This document shows, piece by piece, positions 6,822 to 8,553 of a stretch of 8,553 nt of DNA. The stretch comes from Flavobacteriales bacterium. GTDB taxonomy: Bacteria; Bacteroidota; Bacteroidia; Flavobacteriales; BACL11. The notes under the pieces were generated by a model. It made no database searches. It worked only from the letters and a program-made list of their open reading frames with translations, and was not told where the DNA came from. Position 1 is the stretch's first letter. The number at the start of each line of letters is the position of its first letter. The stretch covers positions 38,101 to 46,653 of the forward strand of contig PBVH01000030.1 in assembly GCA_002728175.1 (NCBI GenBank). Reading direction: 5' to 3'. Position numbers and translations under genes: made by a program.

Positions 6822-6974
6822 TTATTTCTTAGCTAAAAAATCTTTTACCTTATCTTTAGGAACAATTTCACTTTTAAAAGAATAGCTACCACTTTCATTC
6901 TTTACCATTTTAACTGCTTTAGTAAATGATTTAGCTCCTTTTTTTTGTAATGATGCTACTGTTTTCTTTGCCAT
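6822..6974 (-). CDS. DUF4295 family small basic protein, Bacteroidota-specific
   Basis: The frame from the ATG at 6974 to TAA at 6822-6824 encodes 50 residues. It starts MAKKTVASLQKKG, continues SFTKAVKMVKN and ends VKDFLAKK. It is strongly basic and lysine-rich and lacks cysteines and membrane segments. The pattern (MAKK start, a KxVKMVK core, then a Tyr/Phe strand with EIVPKD) matches my memory of DUF4295, found in Bacteroidota next to rpmG and ftsY. It starts 6 bp after the rpmG stop, so it is co-transcribed with L33, and a strong terminator follows. Size, charge and context suggest a ribosome-associated or ribosomal protein. I have a vague memory of an extra small protein in a flavobacterial ribosome structure that may be this family, but cannot confirm it. 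The identity is solid; the role is inferred. Confidence 0.88.
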   Translation of the reverse strand: MAKKTVASLQKKGAKSFTKAVKMVKNESGSYSFKSEIVPKDKVKDFLAKK

Positions 6975-6980
6975 ATTATT

Positions 6981-7163
6981 CTATTTAATTTCTTTGTGAA
7001 TAGTCATTTTCTTCATGATTGGATTAAACTTTTTAAGTTCCATCCTATCAGGTGTGTTCTTCTTATTCTTGGTTGTAACATATCTTGATGTTCCTGGAAG
7101 TCCACTAGCCTTATGCTCTGTACATTCTAAAATAACTTGAATTCTATTTCCTTTTTTTGCCAT
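6981..7163 (-). CDS. rpmG: 50S ribosomal protein L33 (bL33)
   Basis: bL33 is a small protein of the large ribosomal subunit located near the tRNA exit region. The 60-residue sequence is canonical: an MAKKGNRIQVILECTEHK start, SRYVTTKNKKNTPDR in the middle and LKKFNP further on. Only one cysteine is present (in LECTEH), so the zinc-binding pairs of the C+ form are absent and this is a zinc-independent (C-) type. The ATG at 7163 has no Shine-Dalgarno sequence. A putative -7 box sits 20 bp upstream, at 7183-7190. It is followed after 6 bp by the DUF4295 gene. In many Bacteroidota rpmB (L28) immediately precedes rpmG; here the upstream gene is an M1 peptidase on the same strand instead. Confidence 0.97.
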   Translation of the reverse strand: MAKKGNRIQVILECTEHKASGLPGTSRYVTTKNKKNTPDRMELKKFNPIMKKMTIHKEIK

Positions 7164-7182
7164 TGCTGAATTTTTTCAGATG

Positions 7183-7190
7183 CAAATTTA
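7183..7190 (-). promoter_or_regulatory. Putative rpmG promoter, -7 box
   Basis: The minus strand reads TAAATTTG, a perfect TAnnTTTG match, in the 41-bp gap between the M1 peptidase stop and the rpmG start. The predicted leader is about 15 bases. A small inverted repeat (CTGAA/TTCAG, 7166-7179) would occupy nearly all of it. No clear -33 TTG is seen. No terminator follows the peptidase gene, so read-through from it is also possible. Confidence 0.55.
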
Positions 7191-7204
7191 ATAAATTAAA
7201 CTAA

Positions 7205-8553
7205 TTACATCTTGTTTACTCTAATAAAAAATAAATCATCTCTCACATTAAAAGTTTCAATATCAAAAAAACCTAGATCTAGTTCTTGCCATAAACTTGT
7301 TGGGAAAAGAATTTTATTTTTTGTTCCATAATTTATTTTTATAGGCATATTAAAACCATCTATAGCTTTCCATTTATATAGTAAAGTATAGTGTGCTCCG
7401 TGCTTTTGTAGCTTATAATCAAATGTGGGAATTTGCCTATGATTTAAATACTGCTCGAAAAATTTAGTTAAATCTAATTCTGTTCTATCATTAATATATT
7501 GAATAATTTCAGATCCATCAATGTTCTTATCTCTAAAATCAATTGAGATGTTCTTTATTAATTTAAACCAACTTGAGTCGTTATTTATTACATTTCGTAA
7601 TGTATGTAACATTAATGATCCTTTACTGTACATATCAGAACTACCCTTAAAATTAAGATTATATTTACCAATTATTGGCCTATCATTTTTAACGTGTTTC
7701 TTTTGATTATTTACATATGACAACATCTTATCATATCCATACATACATTCAACATAAAGTACTTCAGCATATGTACAGAACCCTTCATGAACCCACATAT
7801 CAGCAATATCATTTGTAGTTATACTATTTCCCCACCACTCGTGACCTGTCTCATGTAGTATAATAAAATCAAATTTTAAACTATCAATATAAGAGATGTT
7901 ACCTCTATATCCAGCTAAATAATTATTTCCATAAGCAATTGCAGACTGATGTTCCATGCCTAGATAAGGAGCTTCAACTAATGCATAACCATCATTCCAA
8001 TATGGGTATTTTCCAAAATAATTCTCAAAACATCTTAGCATAGGCTTAACTTGCTTGAAATGATTTTTAGCCTTAATTAAATTATTTTTTAGAACAAAAT
8101 AATCTAACATCAAAGTATCTTTATTCTTCAAATAAATATCTGAAAAATGAATATAATCTCCAATATATAAAGTAACATTATAACTATTAATAGGATAACT
8201 AACAAACCAGCACGATTCTATTACGTTAGAACTTAAAACTTCACTAAAATATTCTTTCTGATTACGTAAATTTCCATTTGAAATAAATTGTAAAGAAGAT
8301 CTAACTACACCTGTAATTTGCATACTATCTGGTTCATCTGATTGATGATCTTTACAGGGCCACCAAAGACTAGCTCCAATTCCTTGACAAGAAACACCGA
8401 CCCATGCTTTATTGCTATCCTCTGACCATGTGAATCCCCCATCCCATGGCGGATTCTTTGCTGTTATTGGATAACCTCCAAACCAAATTTTTAATGAAAT
8501 AATTTCTTCTTTTTTTATGGTTCTTGGAAATTCTATATAGGAAGCATTTTTAT
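7205..8553 (-). CDS. M1-family zinc metallopeptidase (aminopeptidase), 5' end outside the window
   Basis: This is a gluzincin aminopeptidase that probably removes N-terminal residues from peptides. The frame stays open from the ATG at 8323 to the window edge. The 76 upstream codons encode conserved M1 sequence (GGFTW, SCQGIGASLWWP, KDHQSDEPD), so 8323 is internal and about 448 residues are visible. The zinc site HETGH lies at bases 7841-7855, and the third ligand Glu, in VHEGF, follows after exactly 18 residues (HExxH-x18-E). GMEHQ, about 35 residues before the zinc site, takes the place of the GAMEN exopeptidase motif, and MYSKGSLML supplies the likely catalytic tyrosine. About 190 residues follow the third ligand, consistent with the short M1 form lacking a large C-terminal domain. 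Any signal peptide lies outside the window; Bacteroidota relatives are often exported, but that cannot be judged here. It may be co-transcribed with rpmG. Confidence 0.95.
   Translation of the reverse strand, partial: KNASYIEFPRTIKKEEIISLKIWFGGYPITAKNPPWDGGFTWSEDSNKAWVGVSCQGIGASLWWPCKDHQSDEPDSMQITGVVRSSLQFISNGNLRNQKEYFSEVLSSNVIESCWFVSYPINSYNVTLYIGDYIHFSDIYLKNKDTLMLDYFVLKNNLIKAKNHFKQVKPMLRCFENYFGKYPYWNDGYALVEAPYLGMEHQSAIAYGNNYLAGYRGNISYIDSLKFDFIILHETGHEWWGNSITTNDIADMWVHEGFCTYAEVLYVECMYGYDKMLSYVNNQKKHVKNDRPIIGKYNLNFKGSSDMYSKGSLMLHTLRNVINNDSSWFKLIKNISIDFRDKNIDGSEIIQYINDRTELDLTKFFEQYLNHRQIPTFDYKLQKHGAHYTLLYKWKAIDGFNMPIKINYGTKNKILFPTSLWQELDLGFFDIETFNVRDDLFFIRVNKM

Noticed and set aside
1654..7204. 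SRP RNA (4.5S/ffs), tRNA or riboswitch near ffh and ftsY
   Set aside because: All gaps are under 80 bases and A/T-rich. None holds the conserved SRP RNA domain IV loop, a tRNA cloverleaf or a riboswitch-sized structure.
7521..7706. Plus-strand open frame of 61 codons inside the M1 peptidase gene
   Set aside because: Antisense shadow of a conserved peptidase; no supporting signals.
8321..8323. ATG at 8323 as the start of the M1 peptidase
   Set aside because: Seventy-six upstream codons in frame encode conserved M1 sequence up to the window edge.

Overview
The window looks like chromosomal core DNA from a Bacteroidota (Bacteroidetes) bacterium, most likely an AT-rich, Flavobacteriales-like lineage. 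Three things support this. A small DUF4295 protein, a family I know only from Bacteroidota, follows rpmG (L33), and ftsY and rimO come next. No start codon has a Shine-Dalgarno sequence; each is preceded by A/T-rich DNA. Three of the short gaps carry the Bacteroidota -7 promoter box TAnnTTTG just upstream of a start. Base composition is roughly 30% GC by eye and coding density is very high.

Layout. Bases 1-1650 (+) are the 3' four-fifths of uvrB (nucleotide excision repair), open at the left edge. Its stop codon lies in the loop of a compact terminator that probably also serves the convergent genes. Everything else is on the minus strand. In transcription order, from right to left, it is: an M1-family zinc aminopeptidase open at the right edge (8553-7205); rpmG and a DUF4295 gene (7163-6822); a strong intrinsic terminator (6803-6770); ftsY and rimO, overlapping by 20 bp (6742-4219); ffh and folD, 2 bp apart (4181-1954); and a cold-shock protein gene (1882-1685).

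How the genes fit together. FtsY and Ffh are the two partner GTPases of co-translational membrane targeting (SRP receptor and SRP protein). Here they lie in one minus-strand run separated only by rimO, which modifies ribosomal protein S12. With L33 and the DUF4295 protein, the middle of the window is a ribosome and protein-targeting block. folD supplies one-carbon folates, including the formyl donor for initiator tRNA. The cold-shock protein probably has its own promoter and a hairpin near the 5' end of its mRNA.

No mobile element, CRISPR array, tRNA, rRNA or phage gene was seen. No gap between genes exceeds 80 bases. I found no convincing undescribed system. The points worth a second look are gene order, compact regulatory sites and small lineage-specific features.
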